DNA from: an uncultured Oscillospiraceae bacterium
GTDB lineage: Bacteria > Bacillota > Clostridia > Oscillospirales > Oscillospiraceae
Length of the DNA stretch: 8,290 nucleotides
Direction of reading: 5' to 3'
Assembly (NCBI GenBank): GCA_947630345.1
Contig: CANRHF010000083.1
Location: 1 to 8,290, forward strand
Below, piece by piece: positions 1 through 6,832 of the stretch. The first letter of the stretch is position 1. Each line of letters starts with the position of its first letter. The notes under the pieces were generated by a model. It made no database searches. It had not been told where the DNA came from and was given only the letters and a program-made list of their open reading frames with translations. Position numbers and translations under genes: made by a program.

Positions 1-2696
1 GAGTTGCCGGCAAAGCCGTCCATCCACAGATCACCGCCGGCGCGGATCATCTGGTCGCCGTTCATGTATTCATGGTGATCGGAGTAGTCGGTGATGACAG
101 CGCCCTGGAAGCCCCATTCATCCCGCAGCACGCCGGTGAGCATGGCCTCGCTGCCGCCAGTCCAGACGGCGCCGATGCGGTTATAGCTGCTCATGATTGC
201 GGTGGCGCCGAACTCCTCCACCAGCATACGGAAGGGTTCCAGATAGGTCTCACGGAGGGTCTGCTCGGTCATCCAGATATATACGCTGTCGCGGAAGATG
301 CCAGACTCGCCGTCATTGCAGATCATGTGCTTGACAAAGCAGTAAACGCCCGACTCTTTGGCCCCGGCCACAGTGTTGCCGCACATCATGCCGGAGAGAT
401 AGGAATCCTCAGAATAGTACTCGTAGTTGCGGCCATTGAAGGGGGAGCGGTGCATATTGGTGGCGGGGGCGTACCAGCCGGTGGCGCCCAGCTCGCCGGC
501 CTCGCGGCCGCAGGCCCGGCCCATCTCACGAGCCAGCTCCACGTTCCAGGTCTGTGCAATCACGCCGGCATTGGGGAAGCCGGTGTTCTCATAAGGCTTC
601 ACATCCAGCAGACCGAACAGCAGCGGGCCAAAGCTGCCGTACTCAGCAGGACCGTCGGAGTCAATGGTAGAAGGCTTGCCGATCGAGGGCACAGCGGCGG
701 TGTGACCGTACCCGTGGAGGGTCAGGTCCATCATCTCAGCCAGAGTCAGCTGGTCCAGCAGTTGATCCCATTCAGCGGCGTTGTAATCCTTGCCCAGCGT
801 CACACCAAGGTCGGTGAGTACGCCGTTTTCCTCAACTTTCAGACCGTTTTTGGCGCCGAGGGTAACGGCCTCATCGTTCTCGTCAATCCAGGCTTCCGCC
901 ATCTCGGAGGTGTAGAGGTTCAGCGCGGCGGCGTTCTCGCCCAGAGTCCGGCCATCCACCTTCTTGGGGAAGGTCCCCTCAAAGTCGGCGCGGGTCATAA
1001 AGGCGATGTTCTGGCCGGCGTTGGAGCCGTCCACGGAAATGGTGTCGATGGCGTCGTCACCCGTGAATTTATTCCCAACTTTGGCCCCGGTAAAGGGATC
1101 GTTGGGATACTGCACATTGGACGCCAGATTCAGAGTGAATTGATCCACCACGGTGTGAGAATCGGTGCGCAGAGAGATGACATACTCGCCGGGGTCCAGC
1201 TCATAGCCGGTAAAGCCGTTCATGTTGGCATCGTAGCAGTCGTAGCTGGCCATATCCCACACATCGAAGGTGAGGGTGACTTCCTCGCTGGCGCCGGGCT
1301 CCAACATACCGGTCTTGCCAAAGGCAACCAGTTCCACGGCGCTCTTTTCGATCCCGCCGGGGGTATAGGGAGCGGTATAATAGAGTTCTACCACGTCCTT
1401 GCCGGCCACATTGCCGGTGTTTGTGACCTTCACGGTGACGGAAATCTCGCCGTCCTGCTCCATGGTGCTGGGAGCATTCACGATCTCCTGCTTGAAGGTG
1501 GTATAGCTCAGGCCATAGCCGAAGGGGTACTGTACGACGCCCTCGTAGCCCTCGCCGTACTCGTTGGACACGGCGTCCCAATAGCCCTCGACATCGGCGG
1601 TCTCATACCACTTGTACCCCATGTAGATCCCCTCCGCATAGTCCGCATAGGAGACCTGTTCGTAATTGTAGGAATAGCCCAGGTTGCCGTTGCCGACGCC
1701 AATGGGGTAGAGTCCGTCTCCATTGGTGTAGGCGCCCACGCCGTTGGCACCGGCATTGACATAGCCGGCGGAGGTGGCGAAGTCATAGGCCCAGGTGTCG
1801 GCGGTCTTGCCGGAGGGATTCACATCGCCCCACAGAATAGCGGGAACGGCGGAGGCAGCGGTAGAGCCGGTAAGGCCGGTCATCACACAGGCATCCACGC
1901 CCGCGATGGTCTCTACCTGGCCCACTGCCATTACGTTGCCGGTGTTCAGCAGCACAATGACGTTTTCATAGTTCTCCGCCACATATTTCAGCAGATCCTC
2001 CTCTTCCACGGAGAGATCCAGGTAGGTGCGGCTCTCGTCGGTGACGATGTCGCCGCCCTTGGTGTTGCGCTTGTACTGGACCTGCGTGCAGTCGTTGCTC
2101 TCGCCGGAAAAGCGGCCGAACACCACGATGGCGGTGTCGGAGAACGCCTTGGCGTTGGAGAGCAGGTCGTCGCCGTAGTCCTTGATGGCGGGCTCATACA
2201 GGATGCAGGTCTGGTCAGGAGCACCGTTCAGAGTATCGGCATACTCCCGATTCTCCTGGAAGGCCTTATACATATCGGTGAGTTCGGTGTTGTAGCTGAT
2301 GCCGCTGTGTTCCAGCGCCGCCAGGAAGTCCACGAATACACCAATGACCTGGCCGGAGCCGGAGCCACCGCCCAGCCACTGGGTAGAGGCCCAGCCGAAC
2401 ACATTGACCTTGTTGATATCCTTGGAGAGCGGCAGGGTGTTGTCCTTATTCTGGAGCAGCACGGCTCCCTCGCCCTCGATCTGTGCAGCCAGGGCGTTGC
2501 TGGCATCCCGGATGGATTGGGTCTGTTCCGGGGTGGTGTGGATGGTCCTGCGGGTGAAATAGCTGTCCAGGGTGTTGGCGAAGATGGGTCCGACGATGGA
2601 CAGCGCAATAGCTGCCACCAGCAGGATCGACGCCAGCGCCATCAGTACCCGCGCGCGAACGGGATGAGGCTTTTTTGCGTTTGTTTCGTTACTCAT
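1..2696 (-). CDS. Membrane-anchored GH3 beta-glucosidase with permuted domains, 3' end cut by window
   Basis: The frame reads open from ATG at 2696 to the window edge (898 codons visible, no stop). AGGAGG at 2704-2709, 7 bases upstream, fixes the start. Residues 17-40 form one hydrophobic segment after a basic N-terminus, so the enzyme is probably exported and membrane-anchored, hydrolysing beta-glucosides outside the cell. Domain order is inverted relative to most GH3 enzymes. The alpha/beta sandwich comes first (about 75-390), with a GRFSGES motif whose E199 is the candidate acid/base. PFGYGLSYTTF (391-401) and an FnIII-like domain (about 405-515) follow. The TIM barrel is last, from about 640: DSDGP (D679, D681), the substrate-binding pair K789-H790, and VITDYSD with nucleophile D870. 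This permuted order is known from ruminal Ruminococcus and Butyrivibrio glucosidases. The end of the barrel lies outside the window. Exact substrate (beta-glucoside, xyloside or other) cannot be read from sequence. The gene has its own promoter and operator. Confidence 0.93.
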   Translation of the reverse strand, partial: MSNETNAKKPHPVRARVLMALASILLVAAIALSIVGPIFANTLDSYFTRRTIHTTPEQTQSIRDASNALAAQIEGEGAVLLQNKDNTLPLSKDINKVNVFGWASTQWLGGGSGSGQVIGVFVDFLAALEHSGISYNTELTDMYKAFQENREYADTLNGAPDQTCILYEPAIKDYGDDLLSNAKAFSDTAIVVFGRFSGESNDCTQVQYKRNTKGGDIVTDESRTYLDLSVEEEDLLKYVAENYENVIVLLNTGNVMAVGQVETIAGVDACVMTGLTGSTAASAVPAILWGDVNPSGKTADTWAYDFATSAGYVNAGANGVGAYTNGDGLYPIGVGNGNLGYSYNYEQVSYADYAEGIYMGYKWYETADVEGYWDAVSNEYGEGYEGVVQYPFGYGLSYTTFKQEIVNAPSTMEQDGEISVTVKVTNTGNVAGKDVVELYYTAPYTPGGIEKSAVELVAFGKTGMLEPGASEEVTLTFDVWDMASYDCYDANMNGFTGYELDPGEYVISLRTDSHTVVDQFTLNLASNVQYPNDPFTGAKVGNKFTGDDAIDTISVDGSNAGQNIAFMTRADFEGTFPKKVDGRTLGENAAALNLYTSEMAEAWIDENDEAVTLGAKNGLKVEENGVLTDLGVTLGKDYNAAEWDQLLDQLTLAEMMDLTLHGYGHTAAVPSIGKPSTIDSDGPAEYGSFGPLLFGLLDVKPYENTGFPNAGVIAQTWNVELAREMGRACGREAGELGATGWYAPATNMHRSPFNGRNYEYYSEDSYLSGMMCGNTVAGAKESGVYCFVKHMICNDGESGIFRDSVYIWMTEQTLRETYLEPFRMLVEEFGATAIMSSYNRIGAVWTGGSEAMLTGVLRDEWGFQGAVITDYSDHHEYMNGDQMIRAGGDLWMDGFAGN

Positions 2697-2778
2697 ATGG
2701 GGTCCTCCTTTTCCTTTTTCCAGGCCGCTGTCTGTCTGATCCGGCCTGATGCGCCCTTCACAGGCGCCTTTCGGATCA

Positions 2779-2809
2779 AGTCTATCACGAAAGAAAAGGT
2801 TTGGGGAAA
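2779..2809 (-). promoter_or_regulatory. Promoter of the GH3 gene (activator-dependent type)
   Basis: Read on the minus strand, an extended -10 (TG at 2787-2786, one base, then TAGACT at 2784-2779) is preceded, after a 19-bp spacer, by a poor -35 (TTTCCC, 2809-2804). The weak -35 and overlong spacer suggest that transcription needs an activator. The promoter elements hold exactly the same register to the direct-repeat operator as those of the regulator gene at 4929-4959. The predicted leader is about 75 bases. Start site and activity are inferred. Confidence 0.55.
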
Positions 2810-2814
2810 ACGAC

Positions 2815-2846
2815 GCGCAAGCAGTCGGTTTTAACGCGCAAAAAAC
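2815..2846 (-). promoter_or_regulatory. Putative LytTR operator upstream of GH3
   Basis: This is a direct repeat with a 21-bp period: GCGCAA on the plus strand recurs at 2815 and 2836. Bases 2815-2842 match 4965-4992 upstream of the LytTR regulator gene at 25 of 28 positions. The half-sites here (ACTGCTTGC and GTTTTTTGC, minus strand) fit the LytTR pattern less well than those of the other copy, while the spacer is nearly identical. Its gene-distal half overlaps the T-tract of the kinase terminator. It sits about 6 bp upstream of the -35. Binding by the regulator at 4173-4889 is inferred. Confidence 0.65.
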
Positions 2847-2884
2847 CGGGCGCATTCTCAAAAATGCACCCGGTTTTCTTTTTT
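2840..2884 (-). terminator. Intrinsic terminator of the regulator-kinase operon
   Basis: A 14-bp stem (2864-2877 with 2842-2855) and an 8-base loop begin 9 bases after the kinase stop codon. On the minus strand the stem has one G-U wobble and runs into a T-tract (2845-2840). On the plus strand that pair is a C-A mismatch, so the minus strand is the likely direction, though A/T tracts on both sides could allow some bidirectional action. Confidence 0.85.
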
Positions 2885-2886
2885 CG

Positions 2887-4176
2887 TCAGTTCTGATCCT
2901 CCGGCAACGGAATCAGGATAGTCAGCAGGAATCTCCCCTCCTTGGTCTCCACATCCATCGTGCCTCCGTAGCGTTGGACTACGGCCTGTATGCTGCGCAT
3001 ACCGAAGCCATGGTTCTGCGTATCGCCCTTGGTGGTCTGCGGGAGTCCGTCTACAATAGACAGCTCGCCTTCATAGAAATTCTCCACCTGGAAAAAGACT
3101 ACCCCATGGTCCTGACGGACGGCGACCCGGATCACCCGCCGGTCCGGGTCTGTGACGGCCCGACAGCCCTCGATCGCGTTGTCCAGAGCATTGCCCAGCA
3201 TGGCGTACAGGTCCACCGGGCTGATGAAATCCAGCTTTTCTCCCTGGGCCATGCAGGTCCATGCGATCCCGGTGGTCTGGCACAACAGGCCCTTTTCCAT
3301 GAGGACCGTGTCCAGCACTTCGCTGCCGGTGTGGGTGTTGGCATCATAGATCTGGACTGACTCCTCGATCTCCCGGAGGCTGGCCTCCCGATCCTTCGGG
3401 TCTTTTACCAGCCGCAGGGCGGAGACCTGGTGCTTCAGGTCATGGCTTTTTCGGTTGATGATGTCGATGTTCTCCTTGGTCAACTCATACTGCGCAGCCA
3501 TTTGGATGCGGAGCCTCCGCTCTGTCTCCACGGCGGCCAGCAAACCAAGCTCCCGGCGCCGGTCCAGTTGGAGAAGCAAAATGAACAGGCAGCTGAAAAA
3601 GTCGCTGAGCCGGTACAGACGGAACAGGCTCCGGTCCTCCATGCCGACGGTCTTCAAAAAAGAATTGTAGCTCAGAAAAAGCGCCAGCAGCAGTACCAGC
3701 CCGGCCGTCAAGAGGGCGTTTGCCGTCGTCACCTGATACCGTCCGTCCACCGGCAGCTTTACCGCCACAAACCGGTAGACCAGCGCCAGCACCACGATGT
3801 GGATTACCCAGCCTCCAATGATCTCTTCGGGGCCTGTCCTATCCGTCCAAAACAGCATGACCGCACAGAAAGCAACGTGCTGAGCCGCATAAGCGCAGGC
3901 GGCCCCATATGCCGTCTCGGTCAGGGTGCCGTCTGTACACAGCAGGAAGGCCGCCAAGGGAAACAGCACCGGCAGAATATAAGCGGCGGGCGAAGACCAG
4001 CCGTCGGATGCGAACATAGTGATGGGCAATTCCATCGCAAAGAAAACGGCTAGGCACGCCAGGAAATACAATATCCAGCGCGGGCGTTTCTGCAGCGGTA
4101 AAAGGAAACATAGGGTCGCGACAGCCATCCCCTGCAAAAAATCCGGACTGATAATGGCAATCACCAATTCTTTCAT
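2887..4176 (-). CDS. AgrC-like GHKL sensor histidine kinase
   Basis: A 429-residue membrane sensor kinase, partner of the LytTR regulator encoded just upstream. About six or seven hydrophobic segments fill residues 5-204 and form the sensor. A linker follows (about 205-235), then the dimerisation/phosphoacceptor segment NRKSHDLKHQ with H245-D246 as the likely phosphorylated His and its neighbour. The GHKL ATPase domain has its N-box at LGNALDNAIEGC (N329, N333) and G-box at NHGFGMRSIQ (about 388-396). This is the AgrC/HPK10-type layout. Its ATG overlaps the regulator's TGA (ATGA, 4173-4176), so the two are translationally coupled. No AgrB protease or pheromone precursor gene is nearby, so the signal cannot be named. 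The shared operator upstream of GH3 hints at a role in carbohydrate use. A terminator follows directly. Confidence 0.93.
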   Translation of the reverse strand: MKELVIAIISPDFLQGMAVATLCFLLPLQKRPRWILYFLACLAVFFAMELPITMFASDGWSSPAAYILPVLFPLAAFLLCTDGTLTETAYGAACAYAAQHVAFCAVMLFWTDRTGPEEIIGGWVIHIVVLALVYRFVAVKLPVDGRYQVTTANALLTAGLVLLLALFLSYNSFLKTVGMEDRSLFRLYRLSDFFSCLFILLLQLDRRRELGLLAAVETERRLRIQMAAQYELTKENIDIINRKSHDLKHQVSALRLVKDPKDREASLREIEESVQIYDANTHTGSEVLDTVLMEKGLLCQTTGIAWTCMAQGEKLDFISPVDLYAMLGNALDNAIEGCRAVTDPDRRVIRVAVRQDHGVVFFQVENFYEGELSIVDGLPQTTKGDTQNHGFGMRSIQAVVQRYGGTMDVETKEGRFLLTILIPLPEDQN

Positions 4177-4889
4177 CCCGCGCCCCCTTTCATGTACGAC
4201 AATAACGCGCTCAGCACATCCTTCCGCCGGTTGCGGCTGACGGGAAGCTCCTCTCCGGCCACCAACACCGAAGCGCCCCGGACCGCCTCCACATAGCGCA
4301 GATTGATGAGAAAGCCCTTGTGACAGCGGACAAAGCCGTGGGGCCGAAGCTCTTCCTCCAAATCGGTCAGTGTCCGGGTCATGGTCAGCACGATCGTTCC
4401 CTCCATGGTGTGATAATGGAACTGATGGCTGTACACCTCCACATATTGAAGATGTGACACCGGAACTCGCTGTACATCTCCGCCCCGGTTCAAAAGCAGA
4501 TAATGGGCCTCGTTGCGCATCAACATCCGCAGGGCCAGGTGCAGCTTCATGGAAAAGGCGTGATAGGTTACCGGCTTCAACACATAGTCAAAGGCGTTGA
4601 CTTCATAGCCCTGGATGGCGTATTGGGCCAGGTTGGTGATGAACAGGATAAGCACGGCAGGATCTGTCCTGCGGATCTCCCGCGCCGCAGCCAACCCGTC
4701 CATTCCCGACATCTTAATGTCCATAAAGATGATGTCCCACACAGGACGGTAGCCCTCGGTGATGGCGGCGCCATCGGCAAACAGTTCCACGTTAAAAGCG
4801 ATGCCGTTCTCCTGTCCGTATCGCTCGATATACTGTTTCAGCCGGGTCGCGCTGGCGGGTTCGTCCTCCACGATAGCGATATGGGGCAT
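4173..4889 (-). CDS. LytTR-family response regulator
   Basis: A 238-residue response regulator of the AgrA/LytR/VirR type. The receiver domain (about 1-125) has acidic residues E8 and D9, phosphoacceptor D57 in DIIFMDIKMSGMDG, T85 and K105. The LytTR DNA-binding domain covers about 135-232 and contains the typical FVRCHKGFLINL stretch. The start at 4889 is chosen because AGGAGG (4897-4902) lies 7 bases upstream and the protein then begins MPHIAIVEDE, as receiver domains do. The reading frame stays open 59 codons further upstream, but that part runs across the promoter and operator and is not protein-like. It is first in an operon with the kinase (4-base overlap). A near-consensus LytTR direct repeat upstream predicts autoregulation. 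Confidence 0.95.
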   Translation of the reverse strand: MPHIAIVEDEPASATRLKQYIERYGQENGIAFNVELFADGAAITEGYRPVWDIIFMDIKMSGMDGLAAAREIRRTDPAVLILFITNLAQYAIQGYEVNAFDYVLKPVTYHAFSMKLHLALRMLMRNEAHYLLLNRGGDVQRVPVSHLQYVEVYSHQFHYHTMEGTIVLTMTRTLTDLEEELRPHGFVRCHKGFLINLRYVEAVRGASVLVAGEELPVSRNRRKDVLSALLSYMKGGAG

Positions 4890-4896
4890 AAGGCAG

Positions 4897-4902
4897 CCTC
4901 CT
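4897..4902 (-). promoter_or_regulatory. Ribosome binding site fixing the regulator start
   Basis: A perfect AGGAGG 7 bases before ATG 4889. It decides against the longer frame starting at 5066, which has no such site. Confidence 0.9.
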
Positions 4903-4928
4903 TTCCAGGCATACACGTATACATAGTT

Positions 4929-4959
4929 ATTGTAACACCCCACAGACCCCCGACGGCAA
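4929..4959 (-). promoter_or_regulatory. Promoter of the regulator-kinase operon
   Basis: On the minus strand, an extended -10 (TG at 4937-4936, one base, then TACAAT at 4934-4929, five of six consensus bases) follows a -35-like TTGCCG (4959-4954) at a long 19-bp spacing. The spacer length recalls AgrA-dependent promoters, which also have longer than optimal spacers. The -35 begins about 6 bp after the operator. The expected leader is roughly 33 bases. Confidence 0.65.
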
Positions 4960-4964
4960 CAAAT

Positions 4965-4996
4965 GCGCAAACGGTCGATTTTAACGCGCAAACGGT
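4965..4996 (-). promoter_or_regulatory. LytTR operator upstream of the regulator operon
   Basis: Read on the minus strand, ACCGTTTGC occurs twice without change (plus-strand 4988-4996 and 4967-4975), separated by exactly 12 bp, giving a 21-bp period or two helical turns. Each copy fits eight of nine positions of the known LytTR pattern [TA][AC][CA]GTTN[AG][TG], with the 12-bp spacer typical of AgrA-class sites. It lies just upstream of the -35, where an activator would contact polymerase. The regulator encoded downstream is the obvious candidate to bind it. Confidence 0.8.
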
Positions 4997-5293
4997 GCTC
5001 TGCTATCCTCCGGGATCTGAATATCGGTTCCGTCAACCGTTTGGCGCGTGTCGGAGCCATGTTCAATGTTCCATCCTATTTCTTCGTGCAAACAAGAACC
5101 AGCGGTGGATGTATAATAGGGGTAACACGCCAGAGACAAGCAGCTGAAGCTCGACATTTAATTACACATGAGTTCGAATCTCCTATGCAAAATCGCAAAT
5201 CCATCTTTTTCGTACCCCATTGACATCAAGACAAGCCGATTGGCCGGCGGAAAAGAGGTTCGTCCCAAAATGTGGGGCAAACCTCCACGAATT
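4997..5293. other. Intergenic stretch without a credible gene
   Basis: Short frames exist on both strands, but none has a ribosome binding site at its start or resembles a known protein. Visible in it are an isolated LytTR-like half-site (5036-5044, plus strand), a perfect TATAAT (5112-5117, plus strand), a T-arm-like stretch (about 5168-5188) and a 6-bp hairpin (5272-5288). It separates the GC-rich kinase/glycosidase block from the more AT-rich ATPase block. Confidence 0.5.
5089..5117 (+). promoter_or_regulatory. Possible plus-strand promoter
   Basis: A perfect TATAAT at 5112-5117 has a poor -35 candidate (CAAACA, 5089-5094, three of six bases) at 17 bp. No ribosome binding site or convincing coding frame follows, so any transcript would be non-coding. 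The -10 could be chance. Confidence 0.25.
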
Positions 5294-5323
5294 CAAAGCC
5301 GGTCGCGAAAGCGGCCGGTTTTG
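5294..5323 (+). terminator. Strong GAAA-loop hairpin, possible terminator
   Basis: A 13-bp uninterrupted stem (5294-5306 with 5311-5323) closes a GAAA tetraloop. Two of the pairs are G-U wobbles on the plus strand and would be A-C mismatches on the minus strand, so plus-strand RNA is favoured. The right arm ends in TTTTG, only a short U-tract, so it may be either a terminator or the closing helix of a structured RNA. Confidence 0.5.
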
Positions 5324-5371
5324 CATGTCAAAAAAGATGATCGCAACTTTTGCACCGCAGTAAACAAAGAA

Positions 5372-5411
5372 AAAGCCGGGCCGGGTCAACAGCGTGACTC
5401 GGTCCGGCTTT
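5372..5411 (-). terminator. Terminator hairpin after the ATPase gene
   Basis: A 17-bp stem (5372-5388 with 5395-5411) with a 6-base loop lies 19 bases after the ATPase stop codon. The T-rich tail is on the minus strand (CTTTTTCTTTG, going down from 5375), as expected for ending the ATPase transcript. However, its two imperfect pairs are G-U on the plus strand and A-C on the minus strand, so it may also act on plus-strand transcripts from the left. Confidence 0.7.
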
Positions 5412-5430
5412 CGTTGTCGATCCTTCCGTA

Positions 5431-6771
5431 TTAAAGAAACATCGCCATGTAAAGCGGCAGATGCCAGACGCCGTCCTGCTGCATCACATCTTTGGGGTAG
5501 AGAATATAGGAGGCGCCGATCTTATCAGAAAACTTCTTTCTGAATTTGTCGAGGGAAGAATGGGCGCGGTAATTGGCGGATTTCACTTCAATCGGGGCGA
5601 TCTTCTTGTTCTCTGTAATTAGGAAATCGATCTCCATGTGATTCTCCCGGTTTTCGCTGTCGCTTCGAGAGTAGAAGTAGAGTTTATGCCCGTTACGACG
5701 GAGCATCTGCGCAACGATATTTTCCATGATCATGCCTTCATTGACGTCCAACTTGTCAAACAGGATGGCTTTATATAGCTCGTTGTCTGTAAAAGCACGA
5801 TCCATGAAGGTGTGCGTGACCAGCAGTCCGGTATCGGCCATATAGCATTTCTGCGTGGCGTGATCGGCGCTGAGCGCAAGACCGACGTTGGGATCGGTGG
5901 CGTTGAAGCAAGCATTGACAACCATCGCCTCATTCAGCCAGATGAAAGAATCCTCATACGCGCGGAAACGTGCGGTCTTGCTCAGAGAGGACAGCTTATA
6001 CTTTTTCTCCTTCTTGGAAAGCTGCGCGGGGATTCCGTCAAAGACAGCATAGACCTTTTCCTCATACCCGGCGGCAAACTTGGAGACGTCGTCCCGATAC
6101 AGCCGCAGGATACGGCGCTTGGCTTCGTCCGACGCCGCAAAGTTCTTGCCGTCGATATAAGCGAGAACAGACTGCGGCATACCGCCTACCAGCACATACT
6201 GACGAAAATCGTTCATCACCTTTCGGTGCAGAGCCTGGCCCAACGGCTTCCTTGCCTCAAAACACTTTCTGATCAGCGGAACGGTGGCCTCGTCCCCCAG
6301 CGCCCAGAGGAATTCCTCAAAATCCATCGGGAACAGCTCAATGTGCTCCTCCTCTGAGGGAATGATGATGTTCTCGGTGTTTTTCTTCAGACGGATCAGC
6401 GATCCGGTTTCCAGATAGTCATAGCGCCCGTCCGCAACAAGATATTTGATGAGCTGCCGCGCTCGCGGGAACTGCTGCACCTCGTCAAACACAATGAGAG
6501 ACTCTCTTTTGTGAAGAACCGTAGAATAGAAAGCGCTGAGCTTGGCAAAGAAAAGATCCAGATCGGAGCTTTCATTGATAAAGAGGTCAAGAATATCCCG
6601 CGGCGCATTGCCGAAGTCAATGATGATATGGCTCTTATACTCCTGCTTTGCGAACAACTCCGCGATAAAGCTTTTGCCGACACGACGTGCGCCGTCAATC
6701 AGAAGCGCCGTCTGCCCGCCGCTTTTTTGCTTCCACGAAAGAAGCTCGTCATAGATCTTGCGTTTCAGCAT
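5431..6771 (-). CDS. AAA_14/DUF4143 family ATPase
   Basis: A 446-residue cytosolic ATPase, the usual length for this family. The N-terminal AAA domain has Walker A GARRVGKS (27-34, with K33), Walker B LIVFDEVQQ (D96, E97) and the ETGSLI stretch (about 121-126), which resembles a sensor. The C-terminal DUF4143 part carries a PD-(D/E)XK nuclease-like signature: D382 in HMEIDFLI, then E395 and K397 in PIEVKS. GGAGG at 6780-6784, 8 bases upstream, supports ATG 6771. The family is widespread, especially in gut anaerobes, and its biological role is not established; proposals include DNA-related or defence functions. It is transcribed alone, from a TATAAT promoter set among three direct repeats, and ends at a hairpin. 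It is probably accessory rather than tied to the glycosidase and two-component genes. Confidence 0.9.
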   Translation of the reverse strand: MLKRKIYDELLSWKQKSGGQTALLIDGARRVGKSFIAELFAKQEYKSHIIIDFGNAPRDILDLFINESSDLDLFFAKLSAFYSTVLHKRESLIVFDEVQQFPRARQLIKYLVADGRYDYLETGSLIRLKKNTENIIIPSEEEHIELFPMDFEEFLWALGDEATVPLIRKCFEARKPLGQALHRKVMNDFRQYVLVGGMPQSVLAYIDGKNFAASDEAKRRILRLYRDDVSKFAAGYEEKVYAVFDGIPAQLSKKEKKYKLSSLSKTARFRAYEDSFIWLNEAMVVNACFNATDPNVGLALSADHATQKCYMADTGLLVTHTFMDRAFTDNELYKAILFDKLDVNEGMIMENIVAQMLRRNGHKLYFYSRSDSENRENHMEIDFLITENKKIAPIEVKSANYRAHSSLDKFRKKFSDKIGASYILYPKDVMQQDGVWHLPLYMAMFL

Positions 6772-6803
6772 CTTGCAATCCTCCGAATCGATTTGTTGAG
6801 CCT

Positions 6804-6832
6804 ATTATACCTTGCGAATCACGAAAAAGCAA
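6804..6832 (-). promoter_or_regulatory. Promoter of the ATPase gene
   Basis: On the minus strand, a perfect TATAAT (6809-6804) lies 17 bp downstream of TTGCTT (6832-6827). The -35 lies inside the first of three direct repeats, so a protein bound to the repeats would be expected to affect it directly. The ATPase start is about 33 bases downstream of the -10. Confidence 0.75.

Noticed and set aside
72..2834. A 920-codon open frame on the plus strand
   Set aside because: It lies antisense to the GH3 gene, has no recognisable domains, and is a product of the GC-rich codon use of the real gene, which shows all GH3 motifs on the minus strand.
2749..4053. Plus-strand frames opposite the kinase gene
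   Set aside because: No domains and no ribosome sites; they are shadows of the kinase coding sequence.
4890..5066. A 59-residue N-terminal extension of the response regulator
   Set aside because: It would read through the ribosome site, promoter and operator, and receiver domains start at the IAIVEDE strand. ATG 4889 has a perfect ribosome site.
5160..5190. A complete tRNA gene
   Set aside because: Only a T-loop-like sequence with an imperfect stem is present; no acceptor, D or anticodon arms can be folded on either side.
5183..5389. A small minus-strand ORF that could have been a pheromone precursor for the kinase
   Set aside because: No ribosome site, no leader-like or AgrD-like composition, and it spans hairpins; nothing supports a peptide signal gene here.
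5168..5434. An 88-residue plus-strand ORF
   Set aside because: No ribosome site before its ATG, it runs through two hairpins, and the translated product resembles no protein family I know.
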